64,000 nt of DNA from Nocardia goodfellowii (GTDB lineage Bacteria; Actinomycetota; Actinomycetes; Mycobacteriales; Mycobacteriaceae), in contig NZ_JAGGMR010000001.1 of assembly GCF_017875645.1 (NCBI RefSeq), positions 2,542,001 to 2,606,000 of the forward strand, written 5' to 3'. Made by a program: the position numbers and the translations under genes. Under the pieces are notes generated by a model. It had not been told where the DNA came from and ran no database searches. It saw nothing but the letters and a program-made list of their open reading frames with translations. The number at the start of each line of letters is the position of its first letter. Position 1 is the stretch's first letter. Shown piece by piece: positions 27,158 through 36,079 of this stretch.

Positions 27158-28159
27158 ATGGCTGACACTTCGTCAAGTCCGCACGACGCCTACTTCAAGC
27201 AGGTCATGGGGCGCCCCGCTGACATCGCTGGTGAGTTGCGTGCCGTGTTGCCGGAAGCTCTTGTGGCACGGCTGGATTGGACCGACTTGGAGTTGCAGCC
27301 CTGCAGCTTCATCTCCCAGGATCTGGCGTCCTGCCACAGCGACCTCCTCTTCCGCACCCGCCTGAACGGCAACGACGCGTTCGTCTACCTCCTGATCGAG
27401 CACCAGAGCCGACCCGACCCGCTGATGGCGATGCGGATGTTGCAGTACATGATTGCGATCTGGGTGAAATACACACACGATCACCGAGGCTCCACCGAGT
27501 TGCCCGTCGTGATCCCCCTCGTCGTCCACGCCAGCCCTCGTGGCGCCCGCTGGCACACCCCCACCGCGATGACCGACCTCTTCCGCCTCGACTCCGCCAC
27601 CCGCGATGCGTTGGGCGACCTACTCCCGCGCTTCCGATTCGCGCTCGACGACCTGGCGGCCGTCGAACTGCCCGCCCTCTACGCCCGCGACCTGACTCCC
27701 GCCGCACAAATACTCTTGGTGCTGCTGAAGGTCGCCACCGGCAACCAGCACCTCGACCGAGACCTACTGCCCCTCCTGGACTACCTGCGAGCCTTACTCG
27801 CCGCCCCCGGCGGTATGGATGACCTGAACTGCGTGGTGACGTACATTCTTACTGTCGGCGAAACCAGCATCACCGATCTGAAGCCCGTCATCAACCAGCT
27901 CGGCCCCGACGCCAAGGAGGTCATCGTGACAACTGCCGAACGACTTCGCGCTGAGGGTGAGGCGCGGGGACGCGCTGAAGGTGAGGCGCGCGGACGGGTG
28001 CACGTGGCCGAGATTCTGCTGGGTCAGCTTGCTGCGAAGTTTGGGCCGGTGCCGGCCGATGTCGCCCTTGGCGTGCGTAGGGCGGGTTTCGATCAGCTCG
28101 GGCTTTGGGCCTCTCGCGTGTTGAATGCGACCAGTCTCGACGCGGTCTTCAAAGACTGA
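27158..28159 (+). CDS. Rpn-family PD-(D/E)XK nuclease (RpnL)
   Basis: 333-residue member of the Rpn/YhgA-like (transposase_31) family, DNA endonucleases linked to RecA-independent recombination and, in E. coli, to phage defence. The nuclease core is visible: Asp62 in HSDLLFRTRL and Glu81-x-Gln83 in VYLLIEHQSRPDPLMAMRML. Downstream are the family helical region (DYLRALLAAPGG) and a C-terminal domain starting with a charged RAEGEARG repeat. TAGTTT (near 27144) ahead of the ATG suggests a near-leaderless promoter. A perfect ribosome-binding site and GTG inside the gene, at 27913-27928, mark a possible intragenic product (separate entry). An almost exact copy of the C-terminal region follows at once. 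Confidence 0.9.
   Translation: MADTSSSPHDAYFKQVMGRPADIAGELRAVLPEALVARLDWTDLELQPCSFISQDLASCHSDLLFRTRLNGNDAFVYLLIEHQSRPDPLMAMRMLQYMIAIWVKYTHDHRGSTELPVVIPLVVHASPRGARWHTPTAMTDLFRLDSATRDALGDLLPRFRFALDDLAAVELPALYARDLTPAAQILLVLLKVATGNQHLDRDLLPLLDYLRALLAAPGGMDDLNCVVTYILTVGETSITDLKPVINQLGPDAKEVIVTTAERLRAEGEARGRAEGEARGRVHVAEILLGQLAAKFGPVPADVALGVRRAGFDQLGLWASRVLNATSLDAVFKD
27926..28159 (+). CDS. Candidate intragenic RpnS protein (C-terminal domain of the Rpn nuclease)
   Basis: In-frame GTG inside the rpn gene with AAGGAGG five bases upstream, the strongest ribosome-binding site in this part of the window although it lies within a coding sequence. It would make a 77-residue protein equal to the C-terminal domain (TTAERLRAEGEARGRAEG to SLDAVFKD). 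E. coli rpn genes are reported to encode just such a small internal product that inhibits the full-length nuclease. The homologous copy downstream also begins with the same GTG and codons, which supports this boundary as a functional start. No expression evidence can be seen in sequence alone. Confidence 0.55.
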   Translation: MTTAERLRAEGEARGRAEGEARGRVHVAEILLGQLAAKFGPVPADVALGVRRAGFDQLGLWASRVLNATSLDAVFKD

Positions 28160-28413
28160 TGTCTTTCCAACCAAGCCAGGGTGCCTCCGTGACAACTGCC
28201 GAACGACTTCGCGCTGAGGGTGAGGCACGTGGACGCGCTGAAGGCCGGGTCCAGGGAGTGGCCGAGATTCTGTTGGGTCAGCTTGCTGCGAAATTTGGGC
28301 CGATGCCGGCCGATGTCGCCCTTAGCGTGCGTAGTGCGAACTTCGATCAGTTGGCGTTGTGGGCGTCGCGCGTGTTGACTGCGACCAGTCTCGACGAGGT
28401 CTTCGAAGGCTGA
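28159..28413 (+). CDS. Stand-alone copy of the Rpn C-terminal domain (RpnS-like)
   Basis: 84-residue ORF whose ATG shares a base with the TGA of the rpn gene (TGATG). After 10 unique residues it repeats the rpn C-terminal domain: VTTAERLRAEGEARGRAEG, AEILLGQLAAKFGPMPADVAL and RVLTATSLDEVFEG, with about nine bases lost in the charged repeat and scattered substitutions that keep the frame. An alternative start is the GTG at 28189, preceded by AGGG at seven bases, matching the internal start of the parent gene. It lacks any nuclease residues, so an antitoxin- or oligomerisation-type role is the natural guess. It ends four bases from the convergent WYL regulator gene. Confidence 0.75.
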   Translation: MSFQPSQGASVTTAERLRAEGEARGRAEGRVQGVAEILLGQLAAKFGPMPADVALSVRSANFDQLALWASRVLTATSLDEVFEG

Positions 28414-28416
28414 CAG

Positions 28417-29379
28417 TCAGTGCCCGCTGGTCGCGTTGCCGATGCGGGTCGCAATCGTTCGTAGGTGCTCGATCAGTTCTGGGGGTTGATGGACTTCGAA
28501 GTCGACGCCGAGGGTGATCAGGCGGTGGGCCAGCCATTCCGGGGAGTCGTCTCGGGTGGCGTCGAGGCAGCAGGAGTGGGGGGTGAGGGGGGTGATGTCG
28601 GCGGGGGAGTCGCCGAGGCGACCGGAAATCCGGTCCGCGGGGGCGTGAATGGTGATCCGGGCGTGGAATTCCGGTGTGCCCCAGTCGGTTCGCTGGCCTG
28701 CCACGTAGGCGGCTGGGTCGGCGGCGGGTAGCGGGCGTGGGGTGAAGCGGGCACCGGTGGGCTGGGGGTTGTGGATGCGGTCGACGCGGAAAACGCGCCA
28801 GGCGGCGCGGTGCAGGTCGTGGCCGACGAGGTACCAGCGGCGGCGGGAGCTGACTACGCCCACGGGTTCGATGTGTCGGCGGGAGTCGGTGCCGCCGGTG
28901 TAGGTGAACCGCACGCACTCCCGGTTGGTGACGGCCGCGGCCAGAACCGTCAGAATTTCCGGATCGACGGTGGGGCCGTCGCTGGTGGGAAGGGCCACCG
29001 CGGTGCCGAGGACTTTGACGCGGCGGCGCAGTTTCGCGGGCAGGACCTGGTCGAGTTTGGTTAGGGCGCGGACCGCGGCTTCTTCGATGCCGGTGACGGC
29101 GGAGGCGGCGGCGGTGCGAAGGCCGATGGCGATGGCGACGGCTTCTTCGTCGTCGAGCAGCAGGGGCGGCATGGCTTTACCGGCGACGAGCCGGTAGCCG
29201 CCGGTGGCGCCGAGGGTGGCTTCGACGGGGTAGCCCAGGTCGCGGAGGCGGTCGATGTCGCGGCGGACGGTGCGGTCGGTGACGCCGAGTCGTTGGGCGA
29301 GTTCGCTTCCCGGCCATTCGCGCGGTGTTTGCAGCAGCGAGAGCAGGCGGAGCAGGCGGCCTGGAGTGTCGGTGGTCAT
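28417..29379 (-). CDS. WYL-domain transcriptional regulator (YafY family)
   Basis: 320 residues: an N-terminal winged helix (RLLRLLSLLQTPREWPGSEL, then LGVTDRTVRRDIDRLRDLGY), a central WYL domain (RRHIEPVGVVSSRRRWYLVGHD, then WRVFRVDRI) and a C-terminal WCX extension. WYL proteins bind nucleic-acid or nucleotide-like ligands and regulate neighbouring genes, often repressing them. The gene is divergent from the epoxide hydrolase gene, and the 62 bases between them contain a strong inverted repeat (separate entry), so autoregulation and control of the hydrolase are likely. ATG 29379 is the only sensible start. Confidence 0.92.
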   Translation of the reverse strand: MTTDTPGRLLRLLSLLQTPREWPGSELAQRLGVTDRTVRRDIDRLRDLGYPVEATLGATGGYRLVAGKAMPPLLLDDEEAVAIAIGLRTAAASAVTGIEEAAVRALTKLDQVLPAKLRRRVKVLGTAVALPTSDGPTVDPEILTVLAAAVTNRECVRFTYTGGTDSRRHIEPVGVVSSRRRWYLVGHDLHRAAWRVFRVDRIHNPQPTGARFTPRPLPAADPAAYVAGQRTDWGTPEFHARITIHAPADRISGRLGDSPADITPLTPHSCCLDATRDDSPEWLAHRLITLGVDFEVHQPPELIEHLRTIATRIGNATSGH

Positions 29380-29394
29380 GGTTTCCAGAATCCT

Positions 29395-29427
29395 AACTAT
29401 CTAGGACCGGAATGGTCCTACATAGTT
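29395..29427. promoter_or_regulatory. Inverted-repeat operator between WYL regulator and epoxide hydrolase genes
   Basis: AACTATCTAGGACC (29395-29408) and GGTCCTACATAGTT (29414-29427) are complementary at 13 of 14 positions around a five-base GGAAT spacer. The element fills the middle of the 62-base divergent region and is much richer in A/T than the flanks, so it probably overlaps both promoters. The WYL regulator is the obvious binder. Confidence 0.75.
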
Positions 29428-29441
29428 TCTAGGTTGAGGAC

Positions 29442-30578
29442 ATGACTTCGATCCGACCTTTCCGCATTGATATCCCGCAGACCGATCTCGATGACCTGCA
29501 CGAGCGCCTGGCCCGAACCCGCTGGGCGGCACAACTGCCCGGTGATCCCTCGGATCGTGGCGTGCCGGTCGAGTACCTGAAGGAGTTGGCCGAGTACTGG
29601 CGAACCGAATTCGATTGGCGGGCACACGAAGCGGCGTTGAACGAGTTGCCGCAGTTCATGACCGAGATCGACGGGTTGGACGTGCATTTCGTGCATGTGC
29701 GGTCACCGGAGCCGGACGCGCTGCCGTTGATCCTCACCCACGGATGGCCGAACACCTTCGTCGAGTTCACGAAAACCGTTGGGCTGCTGGCGGACCCGCG
29801 TGCGCACGGTCTGGACCCGGCCCAGGCTTTCCATGTCGTGATTCCCTCGGTACCGGGATTCGCGTTCTCCGAAGGCCCGCGGGAGGAGGGCATGACAATC
29901 GCGCGAGTGGCACGGATGTGGGTCGAGCTGATGTCCCGGCTCGGTTACGAGCGCTATGGGACGCAGGGCGGGGACCTGGGCGCGTATGTGGCGCCGGAAA
30001 TGGCGATCGCGGCGCCGGAGCGGGTGGTGGGTGTGCATCTCGACGGCGGGATCGGCATGCCCACGGAGGCCGATGTGCCGACCATGTCGCCCGCGGAGCG
30101 CGCGGAGTGGGAGCTGATGCAGCAGTGGATGACCGGCGGCGTCAACCACCACGAGGTGCTGCGCGTCGCGCCGCAGACCTTCGCGCACGCGTGGACCGAT
30201 TCGCCGATCGGTCTCCTGGCGTGGCTGACGCAGAAATTCGATGAGTTCACGCCGCTGGCGGACAAGGCCGAGGACGTGCTGGATCGCGATCATCTGCTGA
30301 CGAATGCCAGCCTGTACTGGTTCACCAATACCGCGGCTTCCTCGTCCTGGCCGATGTACGAGGGTCTGGGCAAGGACGGCGGATTCACCTGGCCGACCGG
30401 TCAGAAGCTGGTACCGACCGGCTCCTACGGCGGTGGTTCAGCGCTGATGCGCCGACTCGCCGAGCAGGACAACGTCATCGCGCACTGGCCGGAGGGCAAT
30501 ACCGGGAACCACTTCGTGGCCATGGAGGTTCCGGAGATGCACGCCGCCGACATCCGCGCGTTCTTCGCGAAATTGTAG
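29442..30578 (+). CDS. Epoxide hydrolase (EHN + alpha/beta hydrolase fold)
   Basis: 378-residue epoxide hydrolase that opens epoxides to diols through an ester intermediate. An N-terminal EHN domain ([20 protein letters not shown], then [14 protein letters not shown]) precedes the catalytic domain with oxyanion motif [12 protein letters not shown], nucleophile Asp178 in [14 protein letters not shown], a lid tyrosine region [14 protein letters not shown] and the catalytic histidine in [11 protein letters not shown]. It lacks a signal peptide. It is divergent from, and probably controlled by, the WYL regulator. Possible natural substrates are juvenile-hormone-like or xenobiotic epoxides; none is demonstrable here. 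Confidence 0.93.
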   Translation: MTSIRPFRIDIPQTDLDDLHERLARTRWAAQLPGDPSDRGVPVEYLKELAEYWRTEFDWRAHEAALNELPQFMTEIDGLDVHFVHVRSPEPDALPLILTHGWPNTFVEFTKTVGLLADPRAHGLDPAQAFHVVIPSVPGFAFSEGPREEGMTIARVARMWVELMSRLGYERYGTQGGDLGAYVAPEMAIAAPERVVGVHLDGGIGMPTEADVPTMSPAERAEWELMQQWMTGGVNHHEVLRVAPQTFAHAWTDSPIGLLAWLTQKFDEFTPLADKAEDVLDRDHLLTNASLYWFTNTAASSSWPMYEGLGKDGGFTWPTGQKLVPTGSYGGGSALMRRLAEQDNVIAHWPEGNTGNHFVAMEVPEMHAADIRAFFAKL

Positions 30579-30605
30579 AGCGGCGCGCAGCTTCTGGTCG
30601 CGGGC

Positions 30606-31352
30606 CTAGCTGCTCGGCTTGCGCAGGTCGTCGTTGATCGAGGCGGGGGCCTGCGGGGCCGGGAGGACATCGCCGGACCCGGTGTTCGGGGCGGGCTCCG
30701 CGGGTGCGGCGGGCGCCGGGGGCGGCGGCACATCCGGTACGGCGAACAGCCCGACGGTGGGGGTCATGACGCAGTTCGCGAACGGGTAGTTGATGACGCC
30801 CCACATGGACGCGAGCACGGTGCCGGGCCCGGAATTCACCGTCTTGGTGAGCGAGGGCAGGCCGGTCTCGGTGCGGTCGTCGAGAATGTCGATGCCGCTG
30901 GCGCCATTGTTGACATTGACCCAGGCGACGACCAGGCCGGAGTTCAGGGGGACCCCGGTGTGCGCGGGGGAGGCGCTGAACCGCAGCGATCCCGGGCTGG
31001 GGTTGGGGGCGTCCGGGAGCCTGGGCCCCTCGGCGTTGGCGGCGGCGATGATGGTGGTGATCGGGCCGTTGCTGCCGCAGCCGAAGGTGGGCGCGGCGTA
31101 GGCGAACGGGGTCCAGCCGGGCGTGATGCTGCGCAGCTCGGCGACGTCGACGAGTTTCGTGTATTGCGAGAGGGCGCCGACACCGGCCTGGGCCGGGAGA
31201 TCCGCGCCGACCTGCTCGGTGAGGCGGGTGAGCGCGCCCTCGATGTCAGGGGTGTTCGGGTCGGCCGAGGCCGGACCTGCCATGGTCAGAACCGCGCCGA
31301 TGCCGAGAGATGTCACTGCCGCCGTCGCCCGCGCGATGGTTCTGCCGTTCAC
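30606..31352 (-). CDS. Secreted protein of unknown function, Pro/Ala-rich C-terminus
   Basis: 248 residues with a clear Sec signal peptide (RTIARATAAVTSLGIGAVLT, cleavage after GPASA). The mature part has two widely spaced cysteines (FGCGSNGP and FANCVMTP) that could form a disulfide, a beta-rich core (GLVVAWVNVNNGASGIDIL), and a Pro/Ala tail (VPPPPAPAAPAEPAPN). I considered an MspA-type porin but the motifs do not match. The composition is typical of actinobacterial exported proteins anchored in or near the envelope. The start is ATG 31352. Confidence 0.75.
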   Translation of the reverse strand: MNGRTIARATAAVTSLGIGAVLTMAGPASADPNTPDIEGALTRLTEQVGADLPAQAGVGALSQYTKLVDVAELRSITPGWTPFAYAAPTFGCGSNGPITTIIAAANAEGPRLPDAPNPSPGSLRFSASPAHTGVPLNSGLVVAWVNVNNGASGIDILDDRTETGLPSLTKTVNSGPGTVLASMWGVINYPFANCVMTPTVGLFAVPDVPPPPAPAAPAEPAPNTGSGDVLPAPQAPASINDDLRKPSS

Positions 31353-31525
31353 TCAAATTCTCCTCGAAATAAACCAGGGGGTCCCCATACCCCGTCGCCA
31401 GCAACGTACCAGTTCCCCGCCTCGCTCGCGCCCCTGCGTGTTGTCCCGATGTGATCCCCCTGACAGCGCACGATTACCAGAGGGTAAGTTCGGCTCGGAC
31501 GTACGAGACATGGACGGAGTCCTGT

Positions 31526-32698
<1,173 letters not shown>

Positions 32699-32707
32699 GG
32701 CGACACC

Positions 32708-33826
32708 ATGGATTTCGAACTCACCGACGAACAGGTCATGCTCCGGGACACCGTGCGTGACGTGCTGGCCCGCAACTACGACCCGGAGTCCCGGCTCAAG
32801 GTCACCGATACCGAACTGGGCTGGAGCCGCGAGGTCTGGCGTCAGCTCGCCGAATTGGGCGTACTGGGCCTGAGTTTCAGCGAAGAAGACGGCGGCATGG
32901 GCGCCGGACCGGTGGAGACCATGGTGGTGCTGGAGGAGTTCGGCCGCCGGCTGGCGCCCGAACCGCTGCTGGACGCCGTCCTGGTGCCCGGTGCGCTGGT
33001 GGCCGCGGTCGCCGGCGCCGACCAGCGGCAGCGAATCCTGACCGAGGTCGCCGCGGGTACCAAGCTGCTCGCCTTCGCGCACAGCGAGCCGGGCACCCGG
33101 TGGCCCGCCATCGAGCTGTCCACCACTGCTGTGGCGCAGGGCGATTCCTACGCCGTGACCGGCATCAAGAACCCGGTCGGGCACGGTGACTGCGCGGACG
33201 AGCTGGTGGTCAGCGCGACGCTACCGGACGGTGGTGTCGGACTGTTCCTGGTCGCCGCCGACGCCAGCGGCGTCAGCCGCAAGCCGTACCGCACGGTGGA
33301 CGGGCAGCGTGGCGCGCAGCTCGAATTCGACTCCGCCCCGGCCGAATTGCTCGGCGCGGCGGGCGAGGCGATCCAGACGGTGATCGTGCACGCCCAGGCG
33401 CTGCTCTGTGCCGAATCCATCGGCGCGATGGAAGAGGCGCTGCGTCTGACCACCGATTACCTCAAGGCGCGCAAGCAGTTCGGCGTCACGCTGTCGAAGT
33501 TCCAGACCCTGACCCAGCGCGCCGCCAACATGTATGTCTCGCTGGAACTGGCGCGCAGCATGAGCCTGTACGCCAACGCGGCGCTGGCCGACGGCACGGC
33601 CGACCCGGTGATCGCCTCGCGAGCGCGGTTGCAGGTCAGCCGTTCCGCCCGGCACGTCGGGCAGGAAGCCATCCAGATGCACGGCGGTATCGGTGTCACC
33701 GCGGAATATCCGGTGAGCCACTACGTTGCGCGGCTCACCGCGATCGAGCGGACCCTCGGTAGCGCGCTCGAGCATCTGCAGGTGCTCAGCGCCGGGGTCG
33801 ACGGGTACGACCAGCCGGAACTGTAG
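32708..33826 (+). CDS. Acyl-CoA dehydrogenase (FadE), second subunit
   Basis: 372 residues, the likely partner of the upstream fadE. N-terminal helices (DFELTDEQVMLRDTVRDVLA), a diverged middle domain (TGIKNPVGHGDCADELVVSA) that lacks the tidy FAD-binding motifs of the first subunit, and a C-terminal domain with RKQFGVTLSKFQTLTQRAAN, QEAIQMHGGIGVTAEYPVSH. This division, one subunit keeping the FAD motifs and one diverged, is the pattern of alpha2-beta2 FadE enzymes. The gene is followed at 33842 by a strong intrinsic terminator. Confidence 0.9.
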   Translation: MDFELTDEQVMLRDTVRDVLARNYDPESRLKVTDTELGWSREVWRQLAELGVLGLSFSEEDGGMGAGPVETMVVLEEFGRRLAPEPLLDAVLVPGALVAAVAGADQRQRILTEVAAGTKLLAFAHSEPGTRWPAIELSTTAVAQGDSYAVTGIKNPVGHGDCADELVVSATLPDGGVGLFLVAADASGVSRKPYRTVDGQRGAQLEFDSAPAELLGAAGEAIQTVIVHAQALLCAESIGAMEEALRLTTDYLKARKQFGVTLSKFQTLTQRAANMYVSLELARSMSLYANAALADGTADPVIASRARLQVSRSARHVGQEAIQMHGGIGVTAEYPVSHYVARLTAIERTLGSALEHLQVLSAGVDGYDQPEL

Positions 33827-33841
33827 GTCGCGAAAGAGAAA

Positions 33842-33870
33842 GCCGCCTTGCGTTGGCAAGGCGGCTTTTT
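33842..33870. terminator. Rho-independent terminator, likely bidirectional
   Basis: GCCGCCTTG (33842-33850), six-base loop CGTTGG, CAAGGCGGC (33857-33865), then TTTTT. The bases before the stem (AAAGAGAAA) give a U-rich tail on the other strand as well. It lies between the convergent fadE and lipoprotein genes and can serve both. Confidence 0.92.
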
Positions 33871-33900
33871 CGTGCGGTCCGGACGGTGGCGCCGTGTGGT

Positions 33901-34560
33901 CTATTCGGTCGGCTCCGCAGGGACCGACGTCTGCGCGGGGGTTGAGGTCTGCGGCGGGGCCGAGGTCTGCGCGGGACCCGAAGTTTCGGCAGGGGCCGGA
34001 GAGTCGATGGCCGCCGGGCCCTGCATGGGACTTTCGATCGGTGTGACGACTTCCACGGGTGCGGTTTCCGTGGGCGGGGAAGTCTCCTCGGCCGGCGGGG
34101 CGGCCGCGGTCGTGGTGGGCGCCGGTGGCCGCCGGGTGGTGGTGGGTTCCTCGGGTTCGGTGGGCCGGGGGCGCGTCCGCGTGGTGGTCGGTTCCTCGGG
34201 CTCGGTGCTGCGCGGGGTGGTCGGCCGGGTGGCGCGCGGACGCGTGGAAGTCTCGGTTTCCTCCGGGATGTCGAGTTCGGTGTCCGGCGGTGTGGTCATC
34301 GGTGTGTATCCCGCGGGACGGCGCGGTGGACCGGCCGGCGCCACCTGCCAGGTGGGGGACGGTGGGATGACGACTTTCTGTGCCGACACCGTGGTGCCGT
34401 TCTGGACGGCCATCGCGGCCGACGGTCCGGATTTCAACGGTGGGGGCGGGACGTAGGTGTCCTGCTTGCCGATTCCGCAGGCGCCGATGAGGACCAGCCC
34501 GACGGAAACCGCCCCCGCTGCGATCGCCGGACCGGCGATCTTGGCCCTGTTGCTCACCAT
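33901..34560 (-). CDS. Lipoprotein with Thr/Pro/Glu-rich low-complexity region
   Basis: 219 residues starting at ATG 34560 behind GGAG. A type II signal peptide ends in a lipobox (VGLVLIGACG) so the mature N-terminal Cys would carry the lipid anchor. After 50 residues of ordinary sequence (KQDTYVPPPPLKSG, VVIPPSPTWQVAPAG) the rest is a Thr/Pro/Glu/Arg spacer containing the imperfect repeat RPRPTEPEEPTTTR, probably reaching through the cell wall. No folded ligand-binding domain is evident. The region is likely variable in length between strains. Confidence 0.8.
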   Translation of the reverse strand: MVSNRAKIAGPAIAAGAVSVGLVLIGACGIGKQDTYVPPPPLKSGPSAAMAVQNGTTVSAQKVVIPPSPTWQVAPAGPPRRPAGYTPMTTPPDTELDIPEETETSTRPRATRPTTPRSTEPEEPTTTRTRPRPTEPEEPTTTRRPPAPTTTAAAPPAEETSPPTETAPVEVVTPIESPMQGPAAIDSPAPAETSGPAQTSAPPQTSTPAQTSVPAEPTE

Positions 34561-34861
34561 CGGGACACTCCTGCTGTGTATTCGCGTGGGGCTCACCTTA
34601 ATCGAGGCCGGGCACGGCGGCTACTGCGGCACGAGCGTTTCACGACCGCACATACCGCTTTGAAATACTCGTAATTCACATATCGAAATGATGACTATTG
34701 CGTGTCGTGATCACGTGTCGTACTCGAAGCTACCGGTGGGGTCGTAGCGTGTGTGAGCAAAGTTACGTGTGCGACGCCTGTACCCAGATGAGAGATCCGC
34801 CGAGGGCTCGAGAACCCTATTGCGACAACTACTCTGATCGAAGTCGGGTTAGAGGGAGTGG
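34561..34861. other. Divergent intergenic region between lipoprotein and small membrane protein genes
   Basis: 301 bases. It is A/T-richer than average around 34655-34720 and contains the ten-base palindrome CGTGATCACG (34706-34715) plus GCGACAACTACTCTGATCG close to the plus-strand gene. These are plausible promoter or operator parts but nothing decisive. No hairpin terminator or ORF with a ribosome-binding site was found. Confidence 0.35.
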
Positions 34862-35152
34862 ATGATGGGAGCTTACTCGACAACTCCGCTGCGAGCCGAG
34901 TCCGAAGCCGCCGATCCGGCAGCTACCGCACCATCGCAGCCCACGGGGTCGAAACCGCCACGCAGCCTGTCCACGATCCTCTCGCGGACCTTCGCCTGGC
35001 TGTTCTTCATCGGCGGCGTCGTCGGAGCCGCGCTCGGCATCGCCGGGCTACATGTCGAAATCGCCGTCGCCGGTTTGATACTGGCCTGCACCGCCGGCTT
35101 GGTGCTACTGAAGTTGCGTCACGACCGTGGAGTCCGGGCCGAAACCGACTGA
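34862..35152 (+). CDS. Small membrane protein with two hydrophobic helices
   Basis: 96 residues (95 if the second ATG, 34865, is used; it has better spacing from GAGGGAG at 34852). A 35-residue Ser/Pro/Ala-rich N-terminal tail, two membrane helices (TFAWLFFIGGVVGAALGIAG and HVEIAVAGLILACTAGLVLL) with a short turn, and a basic C-terminal end KLRHDRGVRAETD. No known family recognised. The next gene, a GNAT acetyltransferase, starts 58 bases after the stop and may be co-transcribed. Confidence 0.7.
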   Translation: MMGAYSTTPLRAESEAADPAATAPSQPTGSKPPRSLSTILSRTFAWLFFIGGVVGAALGIAGLHVEIAVAGLILACTAGLVLLKLRHDRGVRAETD

Positions 35153-35210
35153 GCTACGAACGAACCCGGAGTTGGTTGCCGAAGGCGCTGCCGCCGTGCA
35201 GGATTGGCAG

Positions 35211-36065
35211 ATGGCTGGACGTGATCGTAGGCAGACGGCGATCACCAGTGATGTCACCGAATTCCTGGCTCGCGCCGAGCCGTTCCTGCGCCGGAACGCG
35301 CTGCGCAACACGGTGATCGCCACTGCCGTCGGCAATCTGCTCGGCGCACAGCACGCCCCCGGCGAGCAGTCCTGGTTCGTGTCCGTCCTCGACGACGCCG
35401 GAGAGGTCGCCGGCGTCGCCGCACGGTCGGGCCGCAACGACATCTATCTCGGCGATCTACCGGTGGACAGCGCCGGTGCGGTGGCGGAGGCGTTCGCCGG
35501 GGTGATCGCCACCGCCGGCGGCGTCGAGGGCCCTTCCGAGGTGGTGTGGCCGTTCGCCGAGCGCTGGTGCGCGCTGCGCCGGGTCGGCTACAAACAGGAC
35601 TACGCCGTGCGGCTCTACCGGCTCGGGGTGCTGCACATTCCCCCGGAGGTCCCCGGTTCGCCCAGGCGGGCAACGGAATCCGATATCGCCCTGTGCCTGG
35701 CATGGTCCGACGCGATGCAGTCCGAGGTCGGGCTACAGGGTCCCGGGCTGCCGGTCGAGGCGCTGCGCCGGCGGATCGTGGCGGGCTGGTGGTGGTTGTG
35801 GGAGCACGACGGGCGTCCGGTCTGCCTGGCCGCCCATCAGGTGCCGGCTTACGGCTGGTCCCGGATCGGGCCGGTCTACACCCCGCCCGCCGAGCGTGGC
35901 CGTGGATACGCCGCCGCGCTCTCGGCGCACGTGTCGCGAATCCTGCGGGCGCAGGGGCTGGACATCTGCCTGTTCGCCGACACCGACAACTCCACTTCCA
36001 ACAAGATCTACCGCGGCATCGGATTCGAACCGGTACGCGAATACGTGCACTACCAATTCGGATAG
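35211..36065 (+). CDS. GNAT-family N-acetyltransferase
   Basis: 284 residues with a diverged N-terminal half (TSDVTEFLARAEPFLRRNAL) and a C-terminal GNAT domain. The acetyl-CoA loop is in VYTPPAERGRGYAAALSAHV (R-G-R-G-Y-A) and the last strand region is FADTDNSTSNKIYRGIGFEP. This layout is common in actinobacterial acetyltransferases acting on amines or small molecules. I place the start at ATG 35211 (AGGA seven bases upstream). The frame is open from GTG 35127, inside the upstream gene, but that extension overlaps it and looks noncoding. The gene is convergent with the HMG-CoA lyase-like gene. Confidence 0.82.
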   Translation: MAGRDRRQTAITSDVTEFLARAEPFLRRNALRNTVIATAVGNLLGAQHAPGEQSWFVSVLDDAGEVAGVAARSGRNDIYLGDLPVDSAGAVAEAFAGVIATAGGVEGPSEVVWPFAERWCALRRVGYKQDYAVRLYRLGVLHIPPEVPGSPRRATESDIALCLAWSDAMQSEVGLQGPGLPVEALRRRIVAGWWWLWEHDGRPVCLAAHQVPAYGWSRIGPVYTPPAERGRGYAAALSAHVSRILRAQGLDICLFADTDNSTSNKIYRGIGFEPVREYVHYQFG

Positions 36066-36079
36066 CTCCGTGCGAACGG

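Larger units (their letters stand above)
27926..28413. repeat. Tandem duplication of the 3' end of the rpn gene
   Basis: Copy 1 is 27926-28159 (234 bases) and copy 2 is 28189-28413 (225 bases), in direct orientation with a 29-base spacer. The first 36 bases are identical; later differences are mostly single substitutions plus a net nine-base deletion in the Arg/Glu/Gly-rich repeat. Both copies keep the reading frame from GTG to TGA. Confidence 0.9.

Noticed and set aside
30606..31352. MspA-like porin
   Set aside because: The secreted protein has a suitable size and signal peptide, but the MspA sequence motifs are missing and it carries two cysteines and a Pro/Ala tail.
35127..35210. Upstream start (GTG 35127) for the GNAT gene
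   Set aside because: It overlaps the small membrane-protein gene by 26 bases, and the added residues are not domain-like.
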